This document shows positions 28,704 to 38,331 of a stretch of DNA of 64,000 nucleotides, in pieces (positions within the stretch are counted from its first letter, which is position 1; the number at the start of each line of letters is the position of its first letter). The position numbers were made by a program, and so were the translations under genes. Under the pieces are notes generated by a model. It was not told the DNA's origin, did no database searches, and saw only the letters and a list, made by a program, of their open reading frames with translations. The stretch is from Devosia sp. 67-54 (GTDB taxonomy: Bacteria; Pseudomonadota; Alphaproteobacteria; Rhizobiales; Devosiaceae). The DNA is taken from contig NZ_MKVA01000005.1 in NCBI RefSeq assembly GCF_001899075.1, positions 744,001 to 808,000 of the forward strand, written 5' to 3'.

Positions 28704-28804
28704 CGCGCCGAAACCGGCAAGTCGCGACGTGTCTTTGTTTGTTTCGTTAGTGTTACCGCCAGACCATGATTGCGCGGGGTCTTTGACCGACGCTAACTGA
28801 CCCT

Positions 28805-28846
28805 GGCCAGCCTTGCGGGCGCCCGCCTCGGGCTGGCCTCATTTTT
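28805..28846 (+). terminator. Rho-independent terminator
   Basis: GGCCAGCC (28805-28812) pairs with GGCTGGCC (28831-28838), with an inner GCGGGC/GCCCGC pair and a trailing TCATTTTT. It is about 100 bp after the VOC gene and 21 bp before the next start. It may end the VOC transcript or a short untranslated RNA. Confidence 0.65.
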
Positions 28847-28866
28847 CCGCGCGTGAGTGTGTCGCC

Positions 28867-29187
28867 GTGACCAAGGACGAGGCCCGCAAGCAGGTGTTGA
28901 AGCTGTGGCGCGCCTTGCCGCCGCTGGAGCGCCAGAGCTTCGCCCAGGCCGAGGCGTTCGCGCTCGGCCTCGCCCCGTCGATCGAGTTCGAGACGATGGG
29001 CAACAAATCGCGGGTCATCGTCGCCTGGCTGCAGCGCGACCTGCTCGACATCGCCGCCGCCGTCGAGGCGGTGCGCCAGCAAGCCGCCGCCAGGCAGCGG
29101 CCGGCGCCCAAGGCCCCAGCCTCCAAGGCGCCCACGGCCAAAGTGCCGGTGCCCAAAATTCCGGTGCCCAAGACGCCGGCCGAGTGA
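28867..29187 (+). CDS. Hypothetical protein with Pro/Lys-rich tail
   Basis: A 106-residue soluble protein from a GTG start. The N-terminal ~78 residues look helical (TKDEARKQVLKLWRALPPLE, then IEFETMGNKSRVIVAWLQRD). The C-terminal ~28 residues are a degenerate repeat of P-x-P-K/A-P-x-K units (KVPVPKIPVPKTPAE). I do not recognise the family. The core composition is that of a real protein. It converges with moeA, whose stop lies 40 bp further on. Confidence 0.6.
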   Translation: MTKDEARKQVLKLWRALPPLERQSFAQAEAFALGLAPSIEFETMGNKSRVIVAWLQRDLLDIAAAVEAVRQQAAARQRPAPKAPASKAPTAKVPVPKIPVPKTPAE

Positions 29188-29227
29188 CGCGCCGCCAGTC
29201 GACTCTTCGCGGCTGCCGGCGCCGGCG

Positions 29228-30436
29228 TCAGCTCAGCATGTTGAGCGGGATGATCTCGATGATTTCGCCCGCCGGGGTGCCGGGGTCGTTCTCCGGCTGC
29301 ACGATCAGCGCGTCGGCCTCGGCCAGCGAGGAGGAGTGGTTGCTGTCGGTCTCGGCGATCGGTGTCACCTCGAGAAAGCCCACCTCGTTGCGGCTGAGCT
29401 TGCCGCGCACGAAATGCCGGCGCTCGCCATTGGGCGGCAGGTCCGCCGCCAGCGGCACGCCCATGAACGGCCAGAACGGATCGGTATGGCCGGTCATCAG
29501 CCGCAGCGCCGGCCGCACCAGCACCGCCGCCGTCACGAATGCCGAGATCGGGTTGCCCGGCAGGCCGAACACCAGCGTCTTGCCGCGGGTGCCGAACATC
29601 AGCGGCTTTCCCGGCCGCATCAGGATTTTCCAGAAATCGAGCTGCACGCCGAGGTCGCGCAGCACGTCCTGCACGAAGTCGCGCTCGCCCACGCTGGCGC
29701 CGCCCGAGGTGATCAGCACTTCGACGCCATAGTCGAAGGCGCCCAGGATCGCCGTCTCCAGCGCCCGCTTGTCGTCGGCGACGATGCCGAGGTCGACGAC
29801 CTTTTCGGCATAGGAGGAGAGCAGGGGGATGAGGCCGTAGGAATTGGAGGCGACGATCTGGTCGGGGCCGATCTCGCTGCCCGGCGGCACCAGCTCGTCG
29901 CCGGTGGCGAGCACGGCGAGCCGCGGCCGCCGCGTCACCTCGAGCTGGGCGTAGTTCGCCGACGCCGCGAGGTTCAGCATCGCCGGATTGAGCGGCACGC
30001 CGGCGGGCAGCAACTCCTTGCCGGCGGTGAAATCGTAGCCCTTGCGGCGCACCGATTTTCCCGGCCGCACCGTGCTGTGGAACACCACCTGGTTGCCGTC
30101 GGCGGTGGCGTCCTCCTGCATGATCACCGCGTCGGCACCGATCGGCAGCGGCGCGCCGGTGAAGATGCGCACGCACTCGCCCGACTGCATCATGCCGGTG
30201 AAGCGCTGCCCGGCCTGCGAGGTGCCGGCGAGGAACACCGGCCGGCCGGGCACGATCTCGGCGGCGCGCACGGCGTAGCCGTCCATGGCGCTGGCGTCGA
30301 ACGGCGGCTGCGTATGCTGGGCGATCAGCGGCCGCGTCAGCACCCGCTTGTGGGCGCGGGCGAGGGGGACGGTTTCGGGCAGCGGCGTCGGGATGCGCGT
30401 GAAGATCCGGTCCAGCGCATCGTCGACACTGATCAC
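29228..30436 (-). CDS. moeA: Molybdopterin molybdenumtransferase
   Basis: Inserts molybdate into adenylylated molybdopterin, the last step of molybdenum cofactor synthesis. The protein has 402 residues, the full length for MoeA. Motifs include PPFDASAMDGYAVRAAEIVP near residue 50, RIFTGAPLPIGADAVIMQED, ITSGGASVGERDFVQDVL, and FGLPGNPISAFVTAAVLVRP. It overlaps moaC by four bases and is the last gene of the trp-moa group. Confidence 0.96.
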   Translation of the reverse strand: MISVDDALDRIFTRIPTPLPETVPLARAHKRVLTRPLIAQHTQPPFDASAMDGYAVRAAEIVPGRPVFLAGTSQAGQRFTGMMQSGECVRIFTGAPLPIGADAVIMQEDATADGNQVVFHSTVRPGKSVRRKGYDFTAGKELLPAGVPLNPAMLNLAASANYAQLEVTRRPRLAVLATGDELVPPGSEIGPDQIVASNSYGLIPLLSSYAEKVVDLGIVADDKRALETAILGAFDYGVEVLITSGGASVGERDFVQDVLRDLGVQLDFWKILMRPGKPLMFGTRGKTLVFGLPGNPISAFVTAAVLVRPALRLMTGHTDPFWPFMGVPLAADLPPNGERRHFVRGKLSRNEVGFLEVTPIAETDSNHSSSLAEADALIVQPENDPGTPAGEIIEIIPLNMLS

Positions 30437-30903
30437 CGCTTGAAATCCCCGGATTTGCCGCCCGACTTTTCCATGAGCTCGACGGCGCTCACCCGCATCG
30501 CCCGGTCGATGCCCTTGGCCATGTCGTAGAGGGTCAGCGCCGCCACGGACGCCGCGGTCATCGCCTCCATCTCGACGCCGGTGCGGTCGTGCGTCTCGGC
30601 CGTCGCAAGGATGGTGATGGTGCCGGCTTCGGCCGAAATCGCCACCTCCACCCGGTCGAGCGCGATCGGATGGCAGAGCGGGATCAATTCGCTGGTCTTT
30701 TTGGCGGCCATGATGCCGGCGATGCGGGCCACCGCCAGGGCGTCGCCCTTCTTGAGGCCGCCGCCGGCGATCGCCGCCACCGTGGTGGGCCTGGCCTCGA
30801 GCGTGGCGCGCGCCACCGCCCGGCGCGCCGTCGCCGGCTTGTCGCCCACATCGACGATATGGGCCTCACCCTTGTGGTTGAGATGGGTGAGCGCCTCGGT
30901 CAT
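30433..30903 (-). CDS. moaC: Cyclic pyranopterin monophosphate synthase
   Basis: Forms cyclic pyranopterin monophosphate in molybdenum cofactor synthesis. It is 156 residues. It starts [20 protein letters not shown] and has the active-site stretch [20 protein letters not shown], then [20 protein letters not shown] and the Lys region MAKGIDRAM. It overlaps trpC and moeA by four bases on either side, so it is co-translated with the tryptophan gene trpC. Confidence 0.97.
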   Translation of the reverse strand: MTEALTHLNHKGEAHIVDVGDKPATARRAVARATLEARPTTVAAIAGGGLKKGDALAVARIAGIMAAKKTSELIPLCHPIALDRVEVAISAEAGTITILATAETHDRTGVEMEAMTAASVAALTLYDMAKGIDRAMRVSAVELMEKSGGKSGDFKR

Positions 30904-31709
30904 GGCCGGCCCTTGTCGCCCCACAGCAGCAATTGCGTGGCGCGCGTCACGTCGTCCTGCCGCATCAGGCTTTCGCCGACGAGGAAGGTGCCGATCCCCG
31001 CTTCGTCGTGCAGCCGCCGCACGTCGGCATAGCTGCCGATGCCGCTTTCGGCGACCAGATGCACGCTCCCGGGCACGCTGCCGGCCAGCGTCACCGAGGT
31101 CTGCAGCGTCGTCTCGAAGGTCCGCAGATTGCGGTTATTGATGCCGATGAACTCGGCGTCGAGCGCCAGCGCCCGGTCCATCTCGATCTGGTCGTGCACC
31201 TCGACCAGCGCGTCCATGCGCCATTCGGCGGCGGCGTCGAGTAGGTAGCGCGCCACGTCGTCGGTCACCGCCGCGAGGATGATCAGGATGCAGTCGGCGC
31301 CCCAGGCGCGCGCCTCGGCCACCTGGTAGGTCTCGAACATGAAGTCCTTGCGCAGCACCGGCAATTGCGTCGCCGCCCGCGCCTCGATCAGGTAGTTCGG
31401 CGCGCCCTGGAAGCTCGGCCGGTCGGTCAGCACCGACAGGCACGCCGCGCCGCCCAGCTCGTAGGCCCGCGCGATCGCCGCCGGCTCGAAATCGGGGCGG
31501 ATCAGGCCCTTGGACGGGCTCGCCTTCTTCACCTCGGCGATCAGCGCGAATTCGCCCTGCTGGCGCTTGGCGCGCAGCGCCGAGAGGAAGCGCCGCACCG
31601 GCGGCGCGTCGTGCGCCTCGGCCACCACCTCGTTCCAGGGGCGCAGCGCCTTGGCCGCCGCGATCTCGTCGCGCTTGTAGGATTCGATGCGGGTGAGGAT
31701 ATCGGACAT
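30900..31709 (-). CDS. trpC: Indole-3-glycerol phosphate synthase
   Basis: Ring closure step of tryptophan synthesis, 269 residues in a TIM barrel. Conserved parts are [56 protein letters not shown], and [17 protein letters not shown]. The start [16 protein letters not shown] is family-typical; a longer frame upstream is not. The start is two bases past the stop of the small membrane protein gene. Confidence 0.96.
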   Translation of the reverse strand: MSDILTRIESYKRDEIAAAKALRPWNEVVAEAHDAPPVRRFLSALRAKRQQGEFALIAEVKKASPSKGLIRPDFEPAAIARAYELGGAACLSVLTDRPSFQGAPNYLIEARAATQLPVLRKDFMFETYQVAEARAWGADCILIILAAVTDDVARYLLDAAAEWRMDALVEVHDQIEMDRALALDAEFIGINNRNLRTFETTLQTSVTLAGSVPGSVHLVAESGIGSYADVRRLHDEAGIGTFLVGESLMRQDDVTRATQLLLWGDKGRP

Positions 31710-31711
31710 GG

Positions 31712-32197
31712 CTAGCGCAGGATTTCGACGAGAAGCACCCACCCGCCCTGGAGCGTGGTGATGAAGGGGATGATGATACCGCTGGCGATCCAGTAGAGGC
31801 CAGTCTCGTCGCCGTTGACGAGCAGCAGGCCGCCCACCAGCGCGGGCAGGGCGGTGATGATCACCAGCAGCAGCGGATAGAGCGACCAGAACAGCGGGTC
31901 GGCCTTTTCGCGGCGGGCGAACAGGTTGCGCACCTCGAGCGCGCCGGTCAGCGCCACGACGATGCCGGTGACGACCGCCTCCCAGCCGAAGGCGGCGAGC
32001 GATTGCCGCGGGAACAGCCCGAGGCTCGCCAGCACCAGGGCGGCGGCGATGATGATCAGGGTCTGCGCGGCGCGCGGCGGCAGCGTCGGCAGGGCCATGA
32101 TCTCCTTGATGTTGATGGACATGGCGACGACCAGCAGGCCGGCGAGCGCCGCAGCGGCGCCCACCTCGGCCACGAAGAAGTCGGTCCAGCCCTCCAT
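31712..32197 (-). CDS. Four-span membrane protein of unknown function inside the trp operon
   Basis: A 161-residue protein with about four hydrophobic segments (residues ~12-30, 45-62, 68-88, 102-150). It starts [20 protein letters not shown] and has a basic loop [12 protein letters not shown] do not recognise a named family. It shares one base with trpD and stands two bases from trpC, so it is fully built into the operon. No known tryptophan step requires such a protein; a transport or accessory role is only a guess. Confidence 0.8.
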   Translation of the reverse strand: MEGWTDFFVAEVGAAAALAGLLVVAMSINIKEIMALPTLPPRAAQTLIIIAAALVLASLGLFPRQSLAAFGWEAVVTGIVVALTGALEVRNLFARREKADPLFWSLYPLLLVIITALPALVGGLLLVNGDETGLYWIASGIIIPFITTLQGGWVLLVEILR

Positions 32198-33207
32198 CAG
32201 CCGTTGCTCACGGAGATCAGCTTTGCGAGCGTCGCCTTGGCGCGGCCGCTGTCGATCTCGCGCGCCGCGAGGTCGGCGCCCAGCTTCAGCGTATCGGCGC
32301 GTCCGGCGACGATGAGGGCGGCCGCCGCGTTGAGCAGCACGACGTCGCGATAGGGGTCGCGCGCGCCGTCGAGCACGGTGCGCAGCCGGCCGGCATTGTA
32401 GGCCGGGTCGGCGCCCTTGAGGTCGGCCATGGTGCTGCGCTTGAGCCCCGCATCCTCCGGCGTCACCTCGAAGCTCGTCAGGTTCCCGCCCTTGATCGAG
32501 GCGACGAAGCTCGGCCCGGTGGTCGACAATTCGTCGAGCCCGCCATCGCCATGCACCACCCAGGCCGCGACGGCGCGGTTGGCGAGCAGGGCGGCGGCCA
32601 CCGGCTCCACCCAGTTCTTGCCGTAGACGCCCAGCATGTAGCGCCGCGCCCCGGCCGGGTTCGACTGCGGGCCGAGCAGGTTGAACATCGTGCGGGTGCC
32701 GAGCTCGGCGCGCGACGGCCCCACATGCTTCATCGCCGGATGATGTGCCGGCGCGAACATGAAGCCGATGCCGGCTTCGGCGATGCAGCGCGAAATCTGC
32801 TCCGGCGTGAGGTCGATCTTGACCCCCAGCGCCTGCAGCACGTCGGACGCGCCCGATTTGCTCGACAGCGCCCGGTTGCCGTGCTTGGCGACCGGCACGC
32901 CGGCCGCCGCCACCACCAGCGCCGTGGCGGTCGAGATGTTCAGCGTCTCCGCGCCGTCGCCGCCGGTGCCGACGATGTCGACCACGTCGTCGGGCGCCGC
33001 CACCGGCACCATCTTTTCGCGCAGGATCGACACCGCGGCGGCGATCTCGCCCACCGTCTCGCCCTTGACCCGCAGGCCCATGAGGAAGGCGCCGATCTGG
33101 CTGGGCGTCGCCTCGCCCGCCATGATGACGGTCATCACCGAGCGCATTTCCTCGCCCGTCAGGTCCTGGCGCGCTGCGATCTTTCCGAGAGCTGCCTTGA
33201 TGTCCAT
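32197..33207 (-). CDS. trpD: Anthranilate phosphoribosyltransferase
   Basis: Transfers phosphoribose from PRPP to anthranilate. It is 336 residues. Signatures: [20 protein letters not shown] (PRPP site), [20 protein letters not shown], and [20 protein letters not shown]. The start [20 protein letters not shown] is family-typical. It overlaps the trpG stop by one base (TGATG) and is not fused to TrpG. Confidence 0.96.
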   Translation of the reverse strand: MDIKAALGKIAARQDLTGEEMRSVMTVIMAGEATPSQIGAFLMGLRVKGETVGEIAAAVSILREKMVPVAAPDDVVDIVGTGGDGAETLNISTATALVVAAAGVPVAKHGNRALSSKSGASDVLQALGVKIDLTPEQISRCIAEAGIGFMFAPAHHPAMKHVGPSRAELGTRTMFNLLGPQSNPAGARRYMLGVYGKNWVEPVAAALLANRAVAAWVVHGDGGLDELSTTGPSFVASIKGGNLTSFEVTPEDAGLKRSTMADLKGADPAYNAGRLRTVLDGARDPYRDVVLLNAAAALIVAGRADTLKLGADLAAREIDSGRAKATLAKLISVSNG

Positions 33208-33803
33208 CACGCGGCCTTCCGCACGCCGAAATCGCGGCTGAGGGTCAGGAAATTCTGCAGGAGCGCGTGGCCGTTCTCCGAGGCGATGCTCTCGGGGTGG
33301 AACTGCACCCCGTGCAGCGGATAGCGCCGGTGCTGCAGGCCCATGATCAGCCCGTCCTCGCTGCTGGCGGTGATCTCCAGCTCGGCCGGCAGGCTGTCGC
33401 GCCTGACGATCAGCGAGTGGTAGCGGGTCGCCTCGAAGCCGGAATTGAGGCCGCGGAACAGGCCCTTGCCGGTGTGGCTGATGCGGCTGGTCTTGCCGTG
33501 CATCAGCTCGGGGGCGCGGATAACCTCGCCGCCCATCGCCTGGCCGATGGCCTGGTGGCCGAGGCAGACGCCGAGGATCGGCGTCGTGTCCTTGAAGCGG
33601 TCGATCAGCGCGAGGCAGATGCCTGCCTCGTTGGGCGTGCACGGGCCCGGCGACAGCACGATGCCCTCCGGCGCCATTTCGGCGATGTCGTCGAGGCCGA
33701 TCTTGTCGTTGCGGTAGACGACCGGCTCCGCCCCGAGCTCGCCGAGGAAGTGCACGAGGTTGTAGGTGAAGCTGTCGTAATTATCGATGATGAGGAGTTT
33801 CAT
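33207..33803 (-). CDS. trpG: Anthranilate synthase component II (glutamine amidotransferase)
   Basis: Supplies ammonia to TrpE, 198 residues. The start is [20 protein letters not shown]. The catalytic Cys80 lies in [13 protein letters not shown], and the His/Glu pair in [19 protein letters not shown] precedes the ATG. It is separated from trpE by about 180 bp that hold a long inverted repeat. Confidence 0.97.
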   Translation of the reverse strand: MKLLIIDNYDSFTYNLVHFLGELGAEPVVYRNDKIGLDDIAEMAPEGIVLSPGPCTPNEAGICLALIDRFKDTTPILGVCLGHQAIGQAMGGEVIRAPELMHGKTSRISHTGKGLFRGLNSGFEATRYHSLIVRRDSLPAELEITASSEDGLIMGLQHRRYPLHGVQFHPESIASENGHALLQNFLTLSRDFGVRKAA

Positions 33804-33813
33804 GCGTCGCTCA

Positions 33814-33962
33814 CGGCCCCTCACCCCGGCGCTGCGCGCCGACCCTCTCCCCAGAGGGGCGAGGGGACCCGACTGGGAATTTCGGTTCTGTCGTCCCCTC
33901 GCCCCTTCGGGGAGAGGGTGCCGACCCCGGGCTCGTCCCGGGGGAGGCGGGTGAGGGGCCGT
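33814..33962. repeat. Long inverted-repeat element between trpE and trpG
   Basis: The left arm (33814-33868: CGGCCCCTCACCC, then GACCCTCTCCCC, then GGGGCGAGGGGAC) is mirrored by the right arm (33892-33961) with arms of about 55-70 bases. The RNA would fold into a very long hairpin between two genes of one pathway. Sequences of this type are common dispersed elements in alphaproteobacterial genomes (from memory). Confidence 0.75.
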
Positions 33963-33980
33963 CAGATAGCCGGCTCCCCG

Positions 33981-35489
33981 TCACTGTCCCACCCTCGCTT
34001 CTCCGGCGTAGCGTAATGCCTCTTCAGCGGCGCTGAAAAGGGCGCGGGCCTTGTTTTCGCATTCGAGCTGTTCGAGCTCGGCCTTGGAATCCGCCACGAT
34101 CCCCGCCCCGGCCTGCACGTAGAGCGTGTTGTCCTTGATGATGGCGGTGCGCAGCACGATGCAGGTATCCATCGTGCCGTCGGCGCCGAAATAGCCGACG
34201 CAGCCGCCATAGATGCCGCGCCGCGCCGTCTCCAGCTCGTCGATGATCTGCATCGCCCGCACCTTGGGCGCCCCCGAGACGGTGCCGGCCGGAAAGCCCG
34301 CCGCCAGCGCGTCGACGAAATCCTTCGATGGATCGAGCGTGCCGACCACGTTGGAGACGATGTGCATCACGTGCGAATAATATTCGAGGAAGAACTTGTC
34401 GGTGACCTGCACCGAGCCGATGCTGGCGACGCGGCCCACGTCGTTGCGGCCGAGGTCGAGCAGCATCAGATGCTCGGCCAGCTCCTTGGGATCGCTCAGC
34501 AATTCGTCGGCCAGCTCCTTGTCGCGGGTCGGCGTCGCGCCGCGCTTGCGGGTGCCGGCGATGGGGCGGATGGTGACCTGGCCCTTTTCCACCTTGACCA
34601 GGATTTCGGGGCTCGAGCCGGCCACGGCGAAATCGCCGAAATCCAGCATGTACATGTAGGGCGACGGGTTGGTGCGGCGCAGCGCCCGGTAGAGCGCCGT
34701 CGGCGGCAGGTCGAATCTGGCCTCGAAGCGCTGGCTCAGCACCACCTGGAAGATGTCGCCGGCCCGGATGTACTCCTTGGCCGCCGCCACCATCGCGGCG
34801 TACTGCTCCTTGCTGGTGTTGGAGGTGATGGCGATGCCGCCGAGGTCGGGCAGGCCGGTGGCGTAGGGCAGGGTGCGGCTCAGCCGCGCCGTGGCGTCGT
34901 CGATGCGCGAATGCGCGCTTTCCCAGGCCTGCCTGGCGGTGATGCCGGCCCGCCGGTACACCGGCGCCGTCAGGTACAGCTCGTCCTTGAGCGTATCGAA
35001 GATCGCCAGCACCGAAGGGCGCATCAGGATGGCGTCGGGCAGGCCGAGGGTTTCGGTGTTGCTGTCGGGCAGCACCTCCATCAGCCGCACCATGTCGTAG
35101 CCGAGATAGCCGTAGATGCCGGCGGCGGTGGAGGGCAGGCCCTCGGGCACGTCGGTCTGGCTCTCGGCCACCAGCGCCCGCAGCGCCTCGAGCGGCGGCG
35201 TCGCCAGCGGCGCGAACGCCTCCGGCGTCACATTGGCGTTGCGGTTGATGCTGGCCTTGCCGGCCTCGACCCTGAGGATGATGTCGGGGTCGAACCCGAT
35301 CATCGAATAGCGGCCCTTGGTGGCGCCGTCCTGCACGCTTTCGAGCAGGAACGTGTTGCGCCGCCCCTCGCTCAGCTTGAGGTAAGCACCGATCGGCGTC
35401 TCGAGATCCGCCACCACGCGGCGGAAGACGATCTGCGAGCGCCCGGCATCATAGGCCGTCGCGAAGGTCTCGAAGCTGTCCCCCGCCAT
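33981..35489 (-). CDS. trpE: Anthranilate synthase component I
   Basis: Makes anthranilate from chorismate, 502 residues. The N-terminal domain has the Trp-binding elements (FLLESVQDGATKGRYSMIGF). The chorismate-binding half contains GDIFQVVLSQRFEARF, IRPIAGTRKRGATPTRDKEL, LDLGRNDVGRVASIGSVQVT and FPAGTVSGAPKVRAMQIIDE. ATG 35489 is preferred over an in-frame upstream ATG (35510) that would overlap the ppiD end. It is four bases after the ppiD stop. Confidence 0.96.
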   Translation of the reverse strand: MAGDSFETFATAYDAGRSQIVFRRVVADLETPIGAYLKLSEGRRNTFLLESVQDGATKGRYSMIGFDPDIILRVEAGKASINRNANVTPEAFAPLATPPLEALRALVAESQTDVPEGLPSTAAGIYGYLGYDMVRLMEVLPDSNTETLGLPDAILMRPSVLAIFDTLKDELYLTAPVYRRAGITARQAWESAHSRIDDATARLSRTLPYATGLPDLGGIAITSNTSKEQYAAMVAAAKEYIRAGDIFQVVLSQRFEARFDLPPTALYRALRRTNPSPYMYMLDFGDFAVAGSSPEILVKVEKGQVTIRPIAGTRKRGATPTRDKELADELLSDPKELAEHLMLLDLGRNDVGRVASIGSVQVTDKFFLEYYSHVMHIVSNVVGTLDPSKDFVDALAAGFPAGTVSGAPKVRAMQIIDELETARRGIYGGCVGYFGADGTMDTCIVLRTAIIKDNTLYVQAGAGIVADSKAELEQLECENKARALFSAAEEALRYAGEARVGQ

Positions 35490-35493
35490 CGCA

Positions 35494-37365
35494 TCACTGC
35501 GGCTGGTCAAGGTTGAGCAGCTGGCTCAACGCTTGCTGGTTGATCTTGATGCCGGCCTCGTCGCGGATGCCGCCGACGAATTCGGCATAGAGCGCGTCGC
35601 GCTCGGAATTTTCGAGGAAGTCCTTGATGTTCTTGTCGCCCTCGCCCGGCGCCGGGGTCACGTCGGTGACGTGGTAGACGACATATTCGCCGTCGCCGTC
35701 GATGGCCCAGCCATGGCTGTCGGGGCCCTTGGAGAAGATCGCCGCCGCTACCTGCTGGGTCAGCACATTGGTCTTGTCGCCGTCGCGGGTGATCGGCTGG
35801 CTGATGGTCGCGAACTGCGTGCGCTCAGCCGCCACGTCCTGGAACGACTTGCCGCCGTCGAGCTCCTTCATGATGGCGTCGACCTCGGCCTTGAGCGCCG
35901 CGTCGGTCTTGGCGGCGGTCCAGGCGGCCGTCACCTTGTCCTTCACCTCGTCGAGCGTCTGGTCGCGCGCCGCCTCGACCTTGCTCAGGTCGAAATAGAT
36001 GTTCTCGTTGGAATTGACCGCCACGGTCGGCGCCAGCTTGCCCTCGGTCGCGGCAAAGATCGCCGTCGCCACCCGGGCGCGGTCGGCCGCGGGCAGGGCG
36101 GCGACCGACGACAGCTCGGGCCCGCCGGCGGTGATGCTCACGGTCGCGACCGGCAGCTTGTAGCGGTCGGCGATCTCCTTGAGCGGCTTCAGCCCGGCCC
36201 TGAGGGATTCGATCTGGTCCTCGATGTCCGCATAGGCCGCCTTGGCCTTGGCCATGGCCAGCTTCTTGGCCACCGCCGGCTTGGCCTCCTCGTAGCTGGT
36301 CGTGCCGCCGGCCTCGATCTTGGTGACGCCGATCACGCGCTTGCCGCCGATGCCGGGGATGATGGTGAAATCGCCTGCCTTGGCGAGCCCGAAGGCGGCG
36401 TCGGCCACGGCCGGGTCGATCACGTCGGCCTTGGCCTGCAGCCCGAAATCGGTCGCCGTCAGCCCCGCCGCCTTGACGTCGTCGAGGAAATTGCTGCCCG
36501 GCGTGAAGAACGCCTCCTTGCTCGGATCGGTCAGCACCACCTGCTGGATCTGGCGTTTTTCGACCGTGGTCAGGCTGTCCTTGGTCTTGTCGTATTCGGC
36601 TTTGATCTCGTCTTCGGTCGGCTGGTAGTCGGGCAGCGCCGCCAGCGCGTCGGGGGTCAGCACCAGCACGTCGGCGGTGCGCGTCTCCTTGGTGCGGAAA
36701 TCGGCCTGGTGGTCCTTGAGATAGGTCTTGAGGTCGTCGTCGGTCGGCGCGGCGATGTCGGGCAGGCTGGTGGAGTTGAGGGTGAAATATTCCACCGTGC
36801 GCGTGTCGTTGCGGTAGCGGTTGAGCAGCTCGGCGGCGGTCTTGGGCACCGGCGAGCCGGCGAACAGGCCCATCGCGATCTGCTGGCGGCGGGCGGCCCG
36901 CGTCTGCAGGTCGAAATATTCCGCTTCCGTATAGCCGCTCTGCGCCAGCACCTGCTGGAAGGTGGCGCGGTCGAAATTGCCCAGCGTGTTGGCGAAGCTC
37001 GGGTCCTCGCGCACCATCTTGGCCAGTTGCGCGTCGGAGACGCCGATGCCGTAGCTGGTCGCCAGCTGGTTCACCGCCGCGTCCGAGGCCAGCCGCGCGA
37101 TCACCGCGGTCGGAATGCCCATCTGCAGCGCCTGCTGCGAGGTCGGCATCTGCCCGGTCTGCTGCGCGAACTGGTTGAGCTGCTGCTGGTAGGCGCGCTG
37201 GAACTGGGTGGTGGTGATGTCCTCGTTGCCGACCTTGGCGAGCGTGGTCGAGCCGAGGTCGAGCAGCACGTTGGAGATGCCGAATCCGGCCATGCCGATG
37301 AGCAGCAGGCCACCCAGGATCTTGCCGACCAGGGTCGTGGCGAAACGGCGCATCAGGTTCAGCAT
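35494..37365 (-). CDS. ppiD: SurA/PpiD-type peptidylprolyl isomerase, membrane-anchored chaperone
   Basis: A 623-residue periplasmic folding factor. An N-terminal membrane anchor (about residues 12-33, VGKILGGLLLIGMAGFGISN) is followed by a SurA_N-type helical domain (AYQQQLNQFAQQTGQMPTS) and a parvulin-like segment in the middle (EIKAEYDKTKDSLTTVEKRQ, then QQVVLTDPSKEAF). The family is poorly conserved, so catalytic activity is uncertain. It heads the trpE-trpG group and is divergent from tpiA, with 85 bp between starts. Confidence 0.85.
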   Translation of the reverse strand: MLNLMRRFATTLVGKILGGLLLIGMAGFGISNVLLDLGSTTLAKVGNEDITTTQFQRAYQQQLNQFAQQTGQMPTSQQALQMGIPTAVIARLASDAAVNQLATSYGIGVSDAQLAKMVREDPSFANTLGNFDRATFQQVLAQSGYTEAEYFDLQTRAARRQQIAMGLFAGSPVPKTAAELLNRYRNDTRTVEYFTLNSTSLPDIAAPTDDDLKTYLKDHQADFRTKETRTADVLVLTPDALAALPDYQPTEDEIKAEYDKTKDSLTTVEKRQIQQVVLTDPSKEAFFTPGSNFLDDVKAAGLTATDFGLQAKADVIDPAVADAAFGLAKAGDFTIIPGIGGKRVIGVTKIEAGGTTSYEEAKPAVAKKLAMAKAKAAYADIEDQIESLRAGLKPLKEIADRYKLPVATVSITAGGPELSSVAALPAADRARVATAIFAATEGKLAPTVAVNSNENIYFDLSKVEAARDQTLDEVKDKVTAAWTAAKTDAALKAEVDAIMKELDGGKSFQDVAAERTQFATISQPITRDGDKTNVLTQQVAAAIFSKGPDSHGWAIDGDGEYVVYHVTDVTPAPGEGDKNIKDFLENSERDALYAEFVGGIRDEAGIKINQQALSQLLNLDQPQ

Positions 37366-37450
37366 TGGCAGGCAATCCAGGCGGTGACGTTGCGGCCCGA
37401 AGGGGTTATGGCAAACTCTGTTGCCGCGCAAGAGCAAGGATTTCCGCCAA

Positions 37451-38206
37451 GTGCCTCAGAATATTACCCCCCTGATCGCCGGGAACTGGAAGATGAACGG
37501 GCTGCGCGCGGCGCTGTCCGAGGTGGAGACGCTGGCGAGCCGCCTGACCGCCGGCCCGGCGCCGCGCTGCACCGTCGCCATCTGCCCGCCGGCGACGCTG
37601 CTCGGGCCGATGAACCGCATCACCGCGCCGGCCGGCATCGTGCTCGGCGGCCAGGACTGCCACCCGGCGCCCTCCGGCGCCCACACCGGCGACATCAGCG
37701 CCGCCATGCTGGCCGATGCCGGGGCGCAGATGGTGATCGTCGGGCACTCCGAGCGCCGCGCCGACCATGGCGAAACCGACGAATTGGTGCGGGCCAAGGC
37801 CATCGCCGGCCTCGCCGCCGGCCTCACCCCGATCATCTGCATCGGCGAGACGCGGGCCGAGCGCGAGGCCGGCGCCGCCGACGCCGTCTGCGCGCGCCAG
37901 CTTCTCGGCTCGGTGCCCGACCAGGCGGCGGACGAGGACGTGGTCGTCGCCTACGAGCCGGTCTGGGCCATCGGCACCGGCCTCACGCCCACCGCCGCCG
38001 ATATCGCCGCCATGCACAACTCCTTGCGCCAGCAGCTGATTTCGCGCTTCGGCGGACGCGGCGCGGCGATCCGCATCCTCTATGGCGGCTCGCTGAAGCC
38101 GGCCAATGCGCGCGAAATCCTCGCCATCGCGCACGTCAATGGCGGCCTCGTCGGCGGCGCCAGCCTCTTGGCGGACGACTTCGCCGCCATTATCTCCGCG
38201 GCGTAA
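37451..38206 (+). CDS. tpiA: Triosephosphate isomerase
   Basis: Interconverts dihydroxyacetone phosphate and glyceraldehyde-3-phosphate. It is 251 residues from a GTG start with AAGGA upstream. The motifs are complete: [10 protein letters not shown] (Lys), [15 protein letters not shown] (His), [17 protein letters not shown] (Glu), and [15 protein letters not shown] (phosphate loop). It is followed by secG and pyrG, the usual order in this group. Confidence 0.97.
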   Translation: MPQNITPLIAGNWKMNGLRAALSEVETLASRLTAGPAPRCTVAICPPATLLGPMNRITAPAGIVLGGQDCHPAPSGAHTGDISAAMLADAGAQMVIVGHSERRADHGETDELVRAKAIAGLAAGLTPIICIGETRAEREAGAADAVCARQLLGSVPDQAADEDVVVAYEPVWAIGTGLTPTAADIAAMHNSLRQQLISRFGGRGAAIRILYGGSLKPANAREILAIAHVNGGLVGGASLLADDFAAIISAA

Positions 38207-38331
38207 TTCCCACGTCCCGCCCGAATATCGGCGCAAGCCGCTGGCATTTGGGGAGCGCGGCGTGTATGACCCGCGCCGATTTGGTCAGCACGCCTCACCG
38301 CTGCGGGCTCTGAACTGAAAGCCGTCCCCTT

